A DNA stretch of 64,000 nucleotides, taken from NCBI RefSeq assembly GCF_018130385.1, contig NZ_JAFCLU010000025.1, positions 1-64,000 on the forward strand, given 5' to 3'. The notes beneath the pieces are model-generated. The model saw only the letters and a list, made by a program, of their open reading frames with translations, did not search any database and had not been told where the DNA came from. The stretch is from Bradyrhizobium sp. AUGA SZCCT0283 (GTDB lineage: Bacteria; Pseudomonadota; Alphaproteobacteria; Rhizobiales; Xanthobacteraceae). Positions 6,822-16,280 of the stretch are shown here, in pieces. Numbering within the stretch: position 1 is the first letter of the stretch; every line of letters starts with the position of its first letter. The position numbers were made by a program, and so were the translations under genes.

Positions 6822-8072
6822 TCAACGCAGGAGCTGGAGAACGCTCTGGTTCGACTGGTTGGCGAGCGCCAGCGCGGAGACCGCGATCGACTGGCGGGTC
6901 GACAGCGCCTGGCTGTTGGCCGCTTCCTCGTTGGCATCGGCCAGGGTCAGGTTGGACGACCCGGTCTGCAGCACGTTGATCAGGTTCTTCGAGAAGTCCT
7001 GACGGATCTGCACGATCGAGAGGTTGGCACCGAAGGCCGAGGCCTGCGAACGCAGCGTGGTGCTGGCGGTGTTGAGCGCCGTCAGAACCTTGTTGGTGGC
7101 AGCGTTGTCGATGAAGTCAGTGCCCACGACGGCGGAGCCCAGGCCGAGACCATTCGGATCGAAGGTCACGCCTACGATCGTCGACGTCGACTTGCCGGTT
7201 TCGTTGAACACCAGCTTCAGCGTGTCGCCGTTCAGCAGGTTGACGCCGTTGAAGGACGCGTCCTGCGCCGTCGTCGTGATCTGCTGGATGATCTGGTTAT
7301 ACTGAGCGACCAGACCCGCACGGGTGTTCTGCGAGTTGATGTCGGCGACGGCCGCGGTAACCGCCGCGGTGGTGCCAACCGTGCCGGAGATATCCACCGA
7401 GGTCGACGAACCGGCGCCCGGCGCAGCGTAGGTGCCGGTCTTGGTGATCGTCTGCGAAGCCGCATCGTTGGAAGACGTGAAGGTAATCGCACCTGCAGAG
7501 TCGACGCTTGCGGTCAGCTGGACGCCAGCCGTCGAAAGCGCCGTGTTGATCGCGTCGATCGAGTTGACATTGCCGGCACCGGCCACATTGCTGATGGTCA
7601 GCGTGGTCGTAGCGGTCGCTGAGGTCTTGAAGATCAGCGTCTTGCCCTGCAGCGAGTTCGTGCCGGCGTTGGTCAGATCGGTCGCTGTACCTGCGACGCC
7701 GAGCGCACCGGCGCCGGTCGGTCCGTCCGTTTTGAGGCTGGCTTTGGTGCTGTAGCCGCCGGGCTGCTGCAGTGCCTGGTTCGCAATCGACTTGGCGGTA
7801 TCGACCAGCTTTGACAGCGAGGTGATGCCGGTGTTGGCAGCCTGCAGAACCTGCACGCCGTTGCCGATGCTGTCGAGCAAGTTACCGATGTCGCTGGCGC
7901 GGGCGTCGAGGCCGGCGGCGGTGAAGAAGTTGGTCGGGTTGTCGAGCGCGCTGTTGACCTTCTTGCCGGTGGCGAGGCGGGTCTGCGTGGTCGAGAGCAG
8001 GTTCGCGGTGTCCTGCAGCGAGAGCAGGTTCTGACGAACCGAAGACGAGAGCGTGATGTTGGAGAGAGACAT
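6822..8072 (-). CDS. fliC: Flagellin (copy 2)
   Basis: Predicted 416-residue flagellin, a tandem paralogue of the gene at 5281-6540. The first ~85 residues (QNLLSLQDTANLLSTTQTRL onward) and the last ~90 are nearly identical to copy 1. The central Thr/Ser/Ala-rich region is quite different. The ATG at 8072 follows AGAAAGG and gives the family start MSLSNITLSS; the frame is open further upstream to 8141. Each flagellin has its own promoter and terminator, so the two can be expressed separately and could form mixed filaments. Confidence 0.93.
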   Translation of the reverse strand: MSLSNITLSSSVRQNLLSLQDTANLLSTTQTRLATGKKVNSALDNPTNFFTAAGLDARASDIGNLLDSIGNGVQVLQAANTGITSLSKLVDTAKSIANQALQQPGGYSTKASLKTDGPTGAGALGVAGTATDLTNAGTNSLQGKTLIFKTSATATTTLTISNVAGAGNVNSIDAINTALSTAGVQLTASVDSAGAITFTSSNDAASQTITKTGTYAAPGAGSSTSVDISGTVGTTAAVTAAVADINSQNTRAGLVAQYNQIIQQITTTAQDASFNGVNLLNGDTLKLVFNETGKSTSTIVGVTFDPNGLGLGSAVVGTDFIDNAATNKVLTALNTASTTLRSQASAFGANLSIVQIRQDFSKNLINVLQTGSSNLTLADANEEAANSQALSTRQSIAVSALALANQSNQSVLQLLR

Positions 8073-8704
8073 GGACACAACCTTTCTGGTGTTACGCAAC
8101 AGCCCGGCCTTCTTGGCCGAACCCGGGGACCCTGAAAGCAAATGATCAATGAAAAATGAATCCGACCGGCAGATGCGGTGCTACCGCGCCGGTTTCAAAA
8201 TCATGGTTAAAAAGGGATGAACAGGATGGGAGGATCTGAAGCGATCCGGGCGGGCGAGCCGGCCCAGGTCTTAAGCAAAGCTGGCCATTGCGCGTGGGCG
8301 CCGTTCCTGAGGCGCCCATCGCTCGCATTTCGGCGCCGGCTGGAAACGTGTCATGCTTTTCCAATGCGCGGGAAAGCGCGGGACGATCTTATTCTTCGTC
8401 ATCACCGGGCTCGACGGCCAAGCCGGATTTGCCCGACTAAGACTTGGGTCTCTTAAGAAGAACGCAATTCGGCGCTTGTCATCGAAATGCGGAAAGAGCT
8501 GGATGCACGGGTCAGCGCGCCGACACCCAACGACCAGCCCGGCGCGTTGAACAAATTTGAACCGCGCAGCGCGCCCTAGAGCATGATCCGGAAAAGTGGG
8601 TACCGGTTTTCCCCCGCGACAAACGCGAAACGCGTTTGCGCGGAGATCATGCTCAAATCAAAGAGATAGAGCGGGATGACGATTCGAAGAAAAGTCATCG
8701 CGCT
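8073..8704. other. Non-coding stretch between flagellin 2 and flgL
   Basis: This gap holds the leader and CtrA half-site of flagellin 2 (to about 8220) and a composite palindromic repeat (8576-8708). Between about 8221 and 8575 I see no gene: the open frames are short, lack ribosome-binding sites and match nothing I know. Confidence 0.5.
8203..8210 (-). promoter_or_regulatory. CtrA half-site upstream of flagellin gene 2
   Basis: The minus strand reads TTAACCAT, flanked by T- and A-rich bases, 131 bases upstream of the flagellin 2 ATG. The other half is degenerate (CAAA instead of TTAA at the expected spacing). Confidence 0.4.
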
Positions 8705-8708
8705 CTAG
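8576..8708. repeat. Composite dispersed palindrome at the 3' end of flgL
   Basis: The element is bounded by CTAGAGC (8576-8582) and GCTCTAG (8702-8708). Inside are GAGCATGATCCGG with a partner GATCATGCTC, and a second internal inverted pair (CGAAACGCG / CGCGTTTGCG). Elements with the GAGCATGATC and ACCGGTTTTC cores are widely scattered in Bradyrhizobium and relatives. The terminal CTAG contains the TAG stop codon of flgL. Confidence 0.65.
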
Positions 8709-10192
8709 AGGAATTTCAGCAGCGAGGTTTGATACAGCATCGCCGTCGTCTGGTACGACGCGTTGAGGCTGTTCTGCACGGCGAGGAGTTTCGCCGTGAC
8801 CTCCGCGTCGGTGACGCCTTCGATCGATTGCAGCATAGTCTCCGCGGTGTTCTTGGTCTGGGTTTGGCGATCGGCTGCCGACTTCATCGCGATCTGCGCG
8901 CCGGCGAAATCCGCCGTAATGTCCTGCACGCTCTGCTGGCCGGTCTGCGCCAGAAGTTTTGTCGCCACCCGCTGGTAGAGCGCGCCGATCTGGGCGCTGG
9001 CGTTCGGGTCGCCGGTCGTGGTGGTCATGGCGGCCATGGCCGCGATGGTCTGCAATTGCGCCGTCAGTGCCGGCTCGTTGGCGCGGGCGCCATATTGCAC
9101 GGTGATGCCGTTGTCGACGCGTGCCACCGCGGTGCCGCGCGCGGGATCGGTGCCGGTTTCGCCATTGTACCAGGAGAGCGTATTCGCAGCCGTGCCGGGC
9201 ACCTGCGCCGTCGCGGAGGCGAACGGCGGACCGCTGACGCGCGGCACCGGGCTGCCGCTGAAGAATTCGCTGGACGCCTTCAGCGCGGACGCCGCGACCA
9301 GGGCGCCGTTGGCGAGGCCGCCGACGGCGGTGGTCAATGCGGCGTTGATGTTGGCGGCGGTCGCGGTCGAGTTGGCGCCGATCAGGAACTGGCCGGCCTG
9401 CGGCGGCGTCGTGGTGGTCGCGGTCAACTGCACGTTTTCGCTGGTGCCATCCGGCAGATTGAACGCCAGCGTGATGGTGTCGCCGGTGTTCAGGTTGGTC
9501 GCGCCGAGATCGAACGACCCGGTGGCCGGCGAGCCGGTCGGCCCGGTGGTGGTGACGCTTGCGGCCGACGAGGTGATCGATGCGAGCTTCAGGCCAAACG
9601 GACCTGTGTCCTCGGTCAATGAAATCGACGTCGCCGTCGGCGTCGCCTGTGTCAGCCGGCCGGTGCCAGAGCCGACGTCGGCTTGCTTGCGCTCCGCGAT
9701 CAGCTGCTTCAGGCCCGCCTGCGCGCCGACGCCGTTGAGAATGTCGTCGGTCGCCGCCGTCGCCGCCGTGTCGGTGGCGCGTCCGGAAAACAGATAGCGA
9801 TCGCCCGACTGGCTGTTCAGCAGGCTCAGCATCTCGTCGAGCGAACTGCGCGCCGTGCCCTGGGCAATGGTCTGGCCGTTGCTGGTGATCTGGGTCGAGG
9901 ACGTCACCGCCGCGCCCTGCACCGTGGTTCCGATCGCGACAATCCGCGTCAGTGCCGCGTTGGCGACGTTGATGCGCGTGGTGACGTTGGTCATCGTATC
10001 CGCGAACGCGTCGATGCTGCTGATCTGCGCGCGCAGCGCGACGGCAAAGCCGCGGTTGGTGCCCATGCCGGCATAGGTGTTCGATTTCTTGCCGGTGGCA
10101 AGCTGGGTCTGCAGACTGTCGAACTGGCTTTGCAGATCCAGGATTCGCGATGCCAGAATCGATGTCCTGATGCCTACGCCGCTAACTGTCAT
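8705..10192 (-). CDS. flgL: FlgL, hook-filament junction protein (HAP3)
   Basis: Predicted 495-residue FlgL-type protein of the flagellin superfamily. The N-terminal helix region (MTVSGVGIRTSILASRILDLQ, then LQTQLATGKKSNTYAG) and C-terminal helix ending SYQTTAMLYQTSLLKFL are flagellin-like. Its place after flgK, the lack of the standard flagellin N-terminus and the ~165-residue Thr-rich insert fit HAP3. It is the last gene of a flgE-flgK-flgL operon, 39 bases after flgK. Many genomes annotate this protein simply as flagellin. The stop codon lies inside a dispersed repeat. Confidence 0.82.
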   Translation of the reverse strand: MTVSGVGIRTSILASRILDLQSQFDSLQTQLATGKKSNTYAGMGTNRGFAVALRAQISSIDAFADTMTNVTTRINVANAALTRIVAIGTTVQGAAVTSSTQITSNGQTIAQGTARSSLDEMLSLLNSQSGDRYLFSGRATDTAATAATDDILNGVGAQAGLKQLIAERKQADVGSGTGRLTQATPTATSISLTEDTGPFGLKLASITSSAASVTTTGPTGSPATGSFDLGATNLNTGDTITLAFNLPDGTSENVQLTATTTTPPQAGQFLIGANSTATAANINAALTTAVGGLANGALVAASALKASSEFFSGSPVPRVSGPPFASATAQVPGTAANTLSWYNGETGTDPARGTAVARVDNGITVQYGARANEPALTAQLQTIAAMAAMTTTTGDPNASAQIGALYQRVATKLLAQTGQQSVQDITADFAGAQIAMKSAADRQTQTKNTAETMLQSIEGVTDAEVTAKLLAVQNSLNASYQTTAMLYQTSLLKFL

Positions 10193-10231
10193 GATGACCT
10201 ACTCCAAAACCGTCGCGCTAACCCGATTACG

Positions 10232-12088
10232 TCAGATCTGTAGCAACGCGTCGAACATCTGCTTGACGGTCGACATCACCCGCGCGTTCGCCGCATATGC
10301 ATTCTGCAGCGACAGCAACTGCGCCATCTCGTCGTCGATGTTGACGCCGGACTGGCTGTTGAACTTCTGCTGCAGCGTGCTCAGCACCACGTCCTGACCG
10401 TCGGCGATCTGCTTGGCGGTGTTCGCCGCCTGGCCCTGGGCGCTGGCAATCTGCTGCGAGAAATTCGACAGCGTCGCCTGGAACGGCAACGTCGAAGTAC
10501 CGAAGCCGGTCGACGGCGAATACAGCGACTTGCCGGCGGTGAGCTGCTGGTAAAGGAAATCCGGTCGCTTGGTGTCGCCGGACGGCGTCGTTGCGTTGTA
10601 CTGCACCAGCTTCGCCGGATCACCGACGATCTGGCTGTTCACCCGGATGCGCGCCGCGAGGCCCACCGACTGCTGGCCTGCCGCGGTGATCGCGCCGGTA
10701 TAAAGGCTGTTGCCATCGGTGAACAACGGCACCTCTCCGCTGCCGCCCAGCAGCGATGATGCGGTCGACGTCACGGAGGCGGCGTTCACGGTCGCGGTCC
10801 CGACGCCGTCGTCGAGCACCCGCAGCGTCGAGCCGGTGTTGGAGAACTGCAAGCCGGCTGAGCCGAGCGCCGCATTGAGCTGGCTCGTCACCGAAGCCAT
10901 GCCGGCGGAGAAATCGATGCCGATCACCTGATCGTTGGGATCGGTGGTGGCGTTGTTGGACAAGGGCAGCACCGACGGATCGTCGACCCGCACCAGCGAC
11001 AGCTGATGCTGGACGTTGCCGACATCCGTATAGGTGAGATGGATTATATTGCCGTTCTGCAGGCCGGACAGATCGAGATCGAAGCCATTCGACGCCCCCG
11101 AACTCACCGCAGTTCCCGCCGTGGTCTTGTCGGACAGCAGGCTCGACATGTTGGCGGCAAACTGATCAAGCTGGGTTTGCGCCTGCACCAGCGTTTTGTC
11201 GCGCAGCTCGAGATAGCCGGCGATGGTGCCGGAGCGGATCGAATTGGTCTGAATCAGGTTGAGCGAACCGCCGTTCGGGAAGTGGACCGTGAGGGTGCCG
11301 AGGTTGCTCTTGGTCGGGTCGGCGTCCCACTGGGTGTTCGGCGTCACCGTGCCTTGCGGATTAAACGACAGCGTCGAGGCCTCGGCACCGACCAGTTGCA
11401 CGCCCGAATTGGTGAAGACCTGGATTTGATTGTTGCCGTTGTCGATGACGCGAATGTCCATCAGTTGCGACAACTGATCGACATACTGGTCGCGCTGGTC
11501 CTTCAGGGCTGCGGCCGCAGCATCGGTGGTATCGCCGCTAGCAAGCTGGGTGTTGAGATTGACGATCTGCTGCATCGCCGTATTGGCGGTGTTGACCGCC
11601 GAATTGAGCCCGGATTCCGCCTGGCTGCGCAGCGACTGGATGCCGCCCGACATGCTGTTGAGCTGCTGCGTCAGCGACTGCGCGGCATTGAGCACGCCAA
11701 TCCGCGCCGACTGGCTGTCGGAGCTGGTCGATAGCCCCTGCACCGCGGTGACCAGATTATTGAACGCGGTTTCCAGCGTTCCGGTGCCGCCGGGGGTGCC
11801 GTAGATCGACTGCAGGCTGCTCAGGATCGAGGAGCGCAGGTCGGCGTACGACGCGCCGGACTGCTCGGTGCGGATCTGCTGCTGCAGATACAGGTCGAGT
11901 TCGCGATTGACGCCGGTGATGCTGACGCCGGCGCCGATCGAACCGGAGGACGTCTGGACCTGGTTGACGGTCTTGCGGATGTAGCCCGGCGTGTCGGAAT
12001 TGGCGACGTTCGACGAGGTCAGCGACAGCGCGAGCTGGTTGGCGCGCAGCCCCGACATGGCAATCGAGAGGGCTTGACTGAGACTCAT
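10232..12088 (-). CDS. flgK: FlgK, hook-associated protein 1
   Basis: Predicted 618-residue FlgK, the first junction protein between hook and filament. The N-terminus MSLSQALSIAMSGLRANQLA and SSNVANSDTPGYIRKTVN is the rod/hook/HAP signature. The C-terminus NIDDEMAQLLSLQNAYAANA followed by ARVMSTVKQMFDALLQI is the matching FlgK/FlgE C-terminal domain. The middle (about 330-480) is a variable beta-rich insert. It lies 53 bases after flgE and 39 bases before flgL on the minus strand, in hook-to-filament order. Confidence 0.95.
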   Translation of the reverse strand: MSLSQALSIAMSGLRANQLALSLTSSNVANSDTPGYIRKTVNQVQTSSGSIGAGVSITGVNRELDLYLQQQIRTEQSGASYADLRSSILSSLQSIYGTPGGTGTLETAFNNLVTAVQGLSTSSDSQSARIGVLNAAQSLTQQLNSMSGGIQSLRSQAESGLNSAVNTANTAMQQIVNLNTQLASGDTTDAAAAALKDQRDQYVDQLSQLMDIRVIDNGNNQIQVFTNSGVQLVGAEASTLSFNPQGTVTPNTQWDADPTKSNLGTLTVHFPNGGSLNLIQTNSIRSGTIAGYLELRDKTLVQAQTQLDQFAANMSSLLSDKTTAGTAVSSGASNGFDLDLSGLQNGNIIHLTYTDVGNVQHQLSLVRVDDPSVLPLSNNATTDPNDQVIGIDFSAGMASVTSQLNAALGSAGLQFSNTGSTLRVLDDGVGTATVNAASVTSTASSLLGGSGEVPLFTDGNSLYTGAITAAGQQSVGLAARIRVNSQIVGDPAKLVQYNATTPSGDTKRPDFLYQQLTAGKSLYSPSTGFGTSTLPFQATLSNFSQQIASAQGQAANTAKQIADGQDVVLSTLQQKFNSQSGVNIDDEMAQLLSLQNAYAANARVMSTVKQMFDALLQI

Positions 12089-12141
12089 GACAAACGGCTC
12101 GTTTCAATTCCCTGTCGGATCAGACCGTCCATGTGCGCGAC

Positions 12142-13947
12142 CTATCGCAGCACGTTCAGCAGATCCTGAACCATCGAGTTGGATGTGGTGATCACCTTCG
12201 TGTTGGCCGAATAGGCCTGCTGGGTGACGATCAGCTTGGTGAACTCGTCGGCGATGTCGGTGTTGGAGCTTTCCAGCGACGAGCCGACGATCGTCCCGCC
12301 GCTGCCGAACAGCGCCTGGCCGGACTGGTCCGTCGCCTCGAACGCGCCGCCGTCGATGCGTTTGAGGAAATTGGTGCCGTTGAATGTTGCGACCGAAATC
12401 TGCGCAAGGTCGATGTTGCGGCCGTTGGAATAGTTGCCGACCACCCGGCCGTTCTGGCCGATCGACACGGTCTGCAGCGATCCGGCCGGAAAGCCGTCCT
12501 GCTGGATCTGGTTGACCTTCACGTTGCCGTTGGCATCGGCGAACTGGGTGACGCCGCCGGCGCCGAAGTTGATCGAGATATTGCCGAGCGGCACCCCGCC
12601 GATGGTCGGCGCCGTCAGGGTGATGCCGCCGATCGCCGGCGTCATCTGGCCGTTCGGCGAGAAGGTGAAATCGGTATTGACGTTCTGCCAGGCAAGGTCG
12701 GTGCCGGTGGCGCTGGAGTTGACCTGGTAGAACATGTTCCAGGTATCGGTGTGGCCGGCGCCGAGCGATGAACTGTCGACCTTGGCCCAGCGCAGTTGCA
12801 GGCTGACCGGCGAGCCGGAGATGTCGTAGGCCGTCACCGCTCCGCCGCTGATGGATTCGTTGACGAAGGCCTGCAGATCGCTGCCGAGCACCTGTCCGGT
12901 GCCGGCAGTGCCGCCGCCGGTGCGCGGCACGTTCACGGGCGCGGTCAGGCCGAGGGCCCCAAATGCAGTAGTATTGGTGGTAGTGATCGTGAGGTTGTTG
13001 GCGGTGCCGCTATGCAGCGTGATCGCACCGCCGCTGATCGTCGGTGCCACGCCGGTGATCGCACCGATATTTGTCAACAGATCCTGGATGCTGCCGGTGG
13101 TGATATTGATTTCGTTGGTGGCCAGATTGGTTGGAGTATTGACGATGGTAATCACGGTGCCGTCCACCGTAATCGTATCTCCGAGGACGAAATTGGTCGT
13201 GAGCGAATCCGTGTTTGCGCCGCCGTTCAACAGAGTTGATCCCGTGATGGGGGTCGGCGTGGTCAGCTTGTTGTTCTTGGCGGCGCCCGTGATCGTTGCG
13301 TCGCCATAAGGGGTGGCAGGCGTGCCGAGCGTGCGCGGATTGCCGGACGCGAAATCCACCGGCTGCAGCAGTTCCGACCCCGGAATCGAATTGTCGTGCT
13401 TGGTGGTCAGCGGATAGCTCGCCAGGTTGGCGCGATAGCTCACCACCGATGTCGGCACAGCCGGCAGGAAGTCGTTGGCGAATTTCAGCACCTGCGGCAC
13501 GCTGCCGGTCATGTTGCCGGTCGCCGGATCGATCGGAACGCCCTCGACATAATAGCCCGCACCGTTGACCAGGTAGCCGTTCTTGTCGAGCGCAAAGTCG
13601 CCGCGGCGGGTGTAATTGTCGACGCCCGAAAACACCGGTTGGTTGTCGCTGAAGCTGCCCGGCTTCTGTACCACGAAGAAGCCGTTGCCGTTGATCGCCA
13701 TGTAGGTGGAGACCGACGCGCTCTGCACGTCGCCCTGCACGGTGTTGGTCTCACGCGATGCGGTGGTGACGCTGCCGGCGAGCTGATTGTTGACGCCGGT
13801 GTCCGGGATCAGATCGAGGAAGCTGGTGTCGATCCGCTTGAAGGCGGTGGTCTGCGAGTTGGCGATGTTGCCGGAGATGTTTTCCAGCGCATAGGACTGC
13901 GCGCGCAAGCCCGCGACGGAGGTTGTGAGAGCGCCGAAGATACCCAT
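12142..13947 (-). CDS. flgE: FlgE, flagellar hook protein
   Basis: Predicted 601-residue hook protein. It starts MGIFGALTTSVAGLRAQSYA, with NISGNIANSQTTAFKRIDTSF and later MAINGNGFFVVQ, all FlgE signatures. The C-terminus DIADEFTKLIVTQQAYSANT followed by KVITTSNSMVQDLLNVL is conserved. A Thr/Asn/Gly-rich insertion lies about residues 200-310. I chose the ATG at 13947, preceded by GGAGAAAA, because the frame upstream to 14097 does not look like any flagellar N-terminus. It heads the flgEKL operon. Confidence 0.95.
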   Translation of the reverse strand: MGIFGALTTSVAGLRAQSYALENISGNIANSQTTAFKRIDTSFLDLIPDTGVNNQLAGSVTTASRETNTVQGDVQSASVSTYMAINGNGFFVVQKPGSFSDNQPVFSGVDNYTRRGDFALDKNGYLVNGAGYYVEGVPIDPATGNMTGSVPQVLKFANDFLPAVPTSVVSYRANLASYPLTTKHDNSIPGSELLQPVDFASGNPRTLGTPATPYGDATITGAAKNNKLTTPTPITGSTLLNGGANTDSLTTNFVLGDTITVDGTVITIVNTPTNLATNEINITTGSIQDLLTNIGAITGVAPTISGGAITLHSGTANNLTITTTNTTAFGALGLTAPVNVPRTGGGTAGTGQVLGSDLQAFVNESISGGAVTAYDISGSPVSLQLRWAKVDSSSLGAGHTDTWNMFYQVNSSATGTDLAWQNVNTDFTFSPNGQMTPAIGGITLTAPTIGGVPLGNISINFGAGGVTQFADANGNVKVNQIQQDGFPAGSLQTVSIGQNGRVVGNYSNGRNIDLAQISVATFNGTNFLKRIDGGAFEATDQSGQALFGSGGTIVGSSLESSNTDIADEFTKLIVTQQAYSANTKVITTSNSMVQDLLNVLR

Positions 13948-14069
13948 GACATTTTCTCCAATTCGATCCGGGCGGCTCGCCGTTTTGGGGAAACCGAGGC
14001 CGCGTCGGGAGAAGATGTCGCAAGCGTCGTGCCAAACTATAAAATCAATAAAAATCAAAGGCTTAATAA

Positions 14070-14094
14070 AAAATCCCCGGTCCGAAGACCGGGG
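14070..14094 (-). terminator. Rho-independent terminator after msrB
   Basis: CCCCGGTC (14075-14082) pairs with GACCGGGG (14087-14094) around CGAA. On the minus strand an ATTTTTTATT tail follows. It lies about 40 bases after the msrB stop and separates msrB from the flgE promoter region. Confidence 0.85.
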
Positions 14095-14133
14095 CACATT
14101 TGCCGGGCGGGCAACAATTGCCGGGCAGCGCCC

Positions 14134-14634
14134 TTATGACGCCTGTGGGCCGGCCGGGTGAAACACCAGCCCAAACCCGTCGATGCAATAGCGCAAGCCG
14201 GTCGGTTTCGGCCCGTCGTCGAAGACGTGACCCATATGTCCACCGCAGCGGCGGCAGTGGACTTCCGTCCGCGTCATGCCGAACGTCGTGTCCTTGGTTT
14301 CGCCAATGGCATTGTCGAGCGGCTTCCAGAAACTCGGCCAGCCGGTGCCGCTCTCGTATTTGGTGTCCGAGGAGAACAGCGGCAGATCGCAACCGGCGCA
14401 GGCAAAGATCCCCTTGCGTTTTTCCTTCAGGAGCGGGCTCGAACCCGGCCGCTCGGTGCCGTGCTTGCGCAGGATTTCATACTGCTGCGGCGTGAGCTGG
14501 GCGCGCCATTCGGCGTCGGTCTTTTCCACCTCGAATTTCTCGGCGGCTTGCGCCGGCGTGGTGCGCAGCCAGCGGAACGCGGCAAGGCCAAACAGGCTGG
14601 CGACAGATGCGAGCAGGATACGGCGGTCGATCAT
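14134..14634 (-). CDS. msrB: Exported peptide-methionine (R)-S-oxide reductase MsrB
   Basis: Repairs methionine-R-sulfoxide in oxidised proteins. The 166-residue product starts MIDRRILLASVASLFG, a twin-arginine-like export signal ending near AQA (residue 30), so it is probably periplasmic. Zinc-binding pairs Cys79/Cys82 and Cys127/Cys130 are present, and Cys150 in GLRYCIDG is the catalytic cysteine. The conserved GTGWPSFW is present. The ATG at 14634 has GGAGA upstream; the longer frame to 14727 would bury the signal. It lies 64 bases after the oxidoreductase gene and ends at a good terminator. Confidence 0.92.
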   Translation of the reverse strand: MIDRRILLASVASLFGLAAFRWLRTTPAQAAEKFEVEKTDAEWRAQLTPQQYEILRKHGTERPGSSPLLKEKRKGIFACAGCDLPLFSSDTKYESGTGWPSFWKPLDNAIGETKDTTFGMTRTEVHCRRCGGHMGHVFDDGPKPTGLRYCIDGFGLVFHPAGPQAS

Positions 14635-14698
14635 GGAAAATCTCCGTGCGAGGCGGGCGTAACGGTTCGCCATCAAGTACGGCCCACGAGCGCCGACG

Positions 14699-16186
14699 TT
14701 ACACGGATCCGTCCCGGATTTTCTCACTTTCCTGCGAGGTAGCGGCTGATATCCCGCCGTCCTGCGCCGCTACCGGCCGCGGAGGCGGTGGGCGCACCGG
14801 GCGCGGCCCAGCCGGCGGACCGCGCGGCGGCCTGGTTCCGGCCTGCCGGTTGGCCTCCGCCAATCGCGCCTCGCGCACGCGTTCCCGGGCACGGGCGCCT
14901 TCGCGGTAACGGGCCAGCGCGCCGGCTGCGGCGGAATGGCCCCGCCCCCACAGGCCGATCAGATGGCCGGCGACACGGCCGGTGGCGCCGCCTGCCCAGA
15001 CCAGTTCGAACGGCGAGAACAGTTTCCAGCGTTCCTCGCCCCACAGAATGCTGCGCGCGATGACCTGCCCCGCCATCGCCGAGGTATTCAGCCCCTGGCG
15101 GCCGAAGCCGCTGGCGACCCACAGTCCTTTGCGCAGCTGGCCGATCTGCGGCATGCCGTGCACGGTCACCCCGACCGCACCGCCGAACACGTCAGCGATC
15201 GGCACCTTGCCGAGCTGGGGAAAGATGGTGGCGATACGGCGCTGAATGACGGGTGCAAAGCGGCGTGGCCGCGCCTCCCAGGTGGTTTCCGGGCTGGCCC
15301 ACATCAGCCGGTCGCCGTCGACGATCCGGAATTGATCGATGCCGTCACTGTCGGCCACCGACCCCTTGAAGGCGATCACCTCGCCCAGCCGCTCGCCGAG
15401 CGGCTCCGTTACCGCGGCATAGCGCCAGACCGGCAGCAGCGTCTCCGAGAGGCGGCGCAACGGGGCGCCGAGGTGAACGTTGCCGGCCAGCACGATGTGC
15501 GAGGCGCGCAGCCGCGCCGACGGCGTCACGATGCGCTTGCGAATCCCCGACGGGTCGATGCTGACGACAGGCGTATCCTCGAAGATGCGCGCGCCCGCCC
15601 GCCTCGCCTGCGCGGCAAGACCATGAATGTATTTGCGGCCGTCGATCTGGAACGCGCGCGGATAATAGATGCCGTGGAAATAGCGTGCCGTCCCGAGCTG
15701 ATCGCGAACGCGATCGACCTGCCATCCCTCGACCTCGGTCTCGAAATCCTCGCTCAGCGTCTGTAGCCGGCTGATCAGCGTTTCGCCGGCGTCGACATTG
15801 GAGACCTCCAGCGCGCCCTCGGTCAGTGCAATTCCCGGCATCGCCTCTTCGGTGGCGGCGGCGCGAACGTAATCGGCGCCCTCCTTCGACAGCGCCCACA
15901 GCTCGCGCGCGTCCTCGAGGCCAACGCGCTCGATCAGGTCACCGATCGGAAGACTGTAGCCCGGCATGACCGTGCCGAGCTGATGGCCGGACGCATTCCA
16001 GCCGACATGCCGGCCTTCGAGCACAGCCACGCTGGCGCCGAGGCGCGCGGCCTCCAGCGCCACCGTGAGGCCGGCAAGTCCGGCTCCGACCACGCAAATG
16101 TCAACATCCAGGTCGAATGACAGGCGCGAGCGAAAAGGCGCGTCGTCGTCGGGGCCGTTGGTCGCACTTGTGAAAGTCTCGGGCAT
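14699..16186 (-). CDS. FAD-dependent oxidoreductase, PuuB/DAO family
   Basis: Predicted 495-residue flavoprotein of the D-amino-acid-oxidase family, closest in layout to gamma-glutamylputrescine oxidase (PuuB) and related amine oxidases. The FAD-binding motif VVGAGLAGLTVALEAARLG lies at about residues 32-50, followed by GWNASGHQLG and, near the end, VASGFGRQGLNTSAMAG. The last ~60 residues are an unusual Arg/Pro-rich tail (RPPRGPPAGPRPVRPPPP) that is not part of the family fold. The substrate cannot be fixed from sequence. It is divergent from sixA and upstream of msrB on the same strand. Confidence 0.82.
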   Translation of the reverse strand: MPETFTSATNGPDDDAPFRSRLSFDLDVDICVVGAGLAGLTVALEAARLGASVAVLEGRHVGWNASGHQLGTVMPGYSLPIGDLIERVGLEDARELWALSKEGADYVRAAATEEAMPGIALTEGALEVSNVDAGETLISRLQTLSEDFETEVEGWQVDRVRDQLGTARYFHGIYYPRAFQIDGRKYIHGLAAQARRAGARIFEDTPVVSIDPSGIRKRIVTPSARLRASHIVLAGNVHLGAPLRRLSETLLPVWRYAAVTEPLGERLGEVIAFKGSVADSDGIDQFRIVDGDRLMWASPETTWEARPRRFAPVIQRRIATIFPQLGKVPIADVFGGAVGVTVHGMPQIGQLRKGLWVASGFGRQGLNTSAMAGQVIARSILWGEERWKLFSPFELVWAGGATGRVAGHLIGLWGRGHSAAAGALARYREGARARERVREARLAEANRQAGTRPPRGPPAGPRPVRPPPPRPVAAQDGGISAATSQESEKIRDGSV

Positions 16187-16280
16187 GGCGTTTCTTACGG
16201 ACCGCTGCAGCGCTTGTCACCTTGTCCCCGACATGAGCTTGTAGATTAGTCCAGACTAAGACCGAATCGAGATCGCGCCC

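Noticed and set aside
8217..8550. Short frames in the flagellin 2 / flgL gap
   Set aside because: Three overlapping short frames on both strands with no ribosome-binding site or conserved motif.
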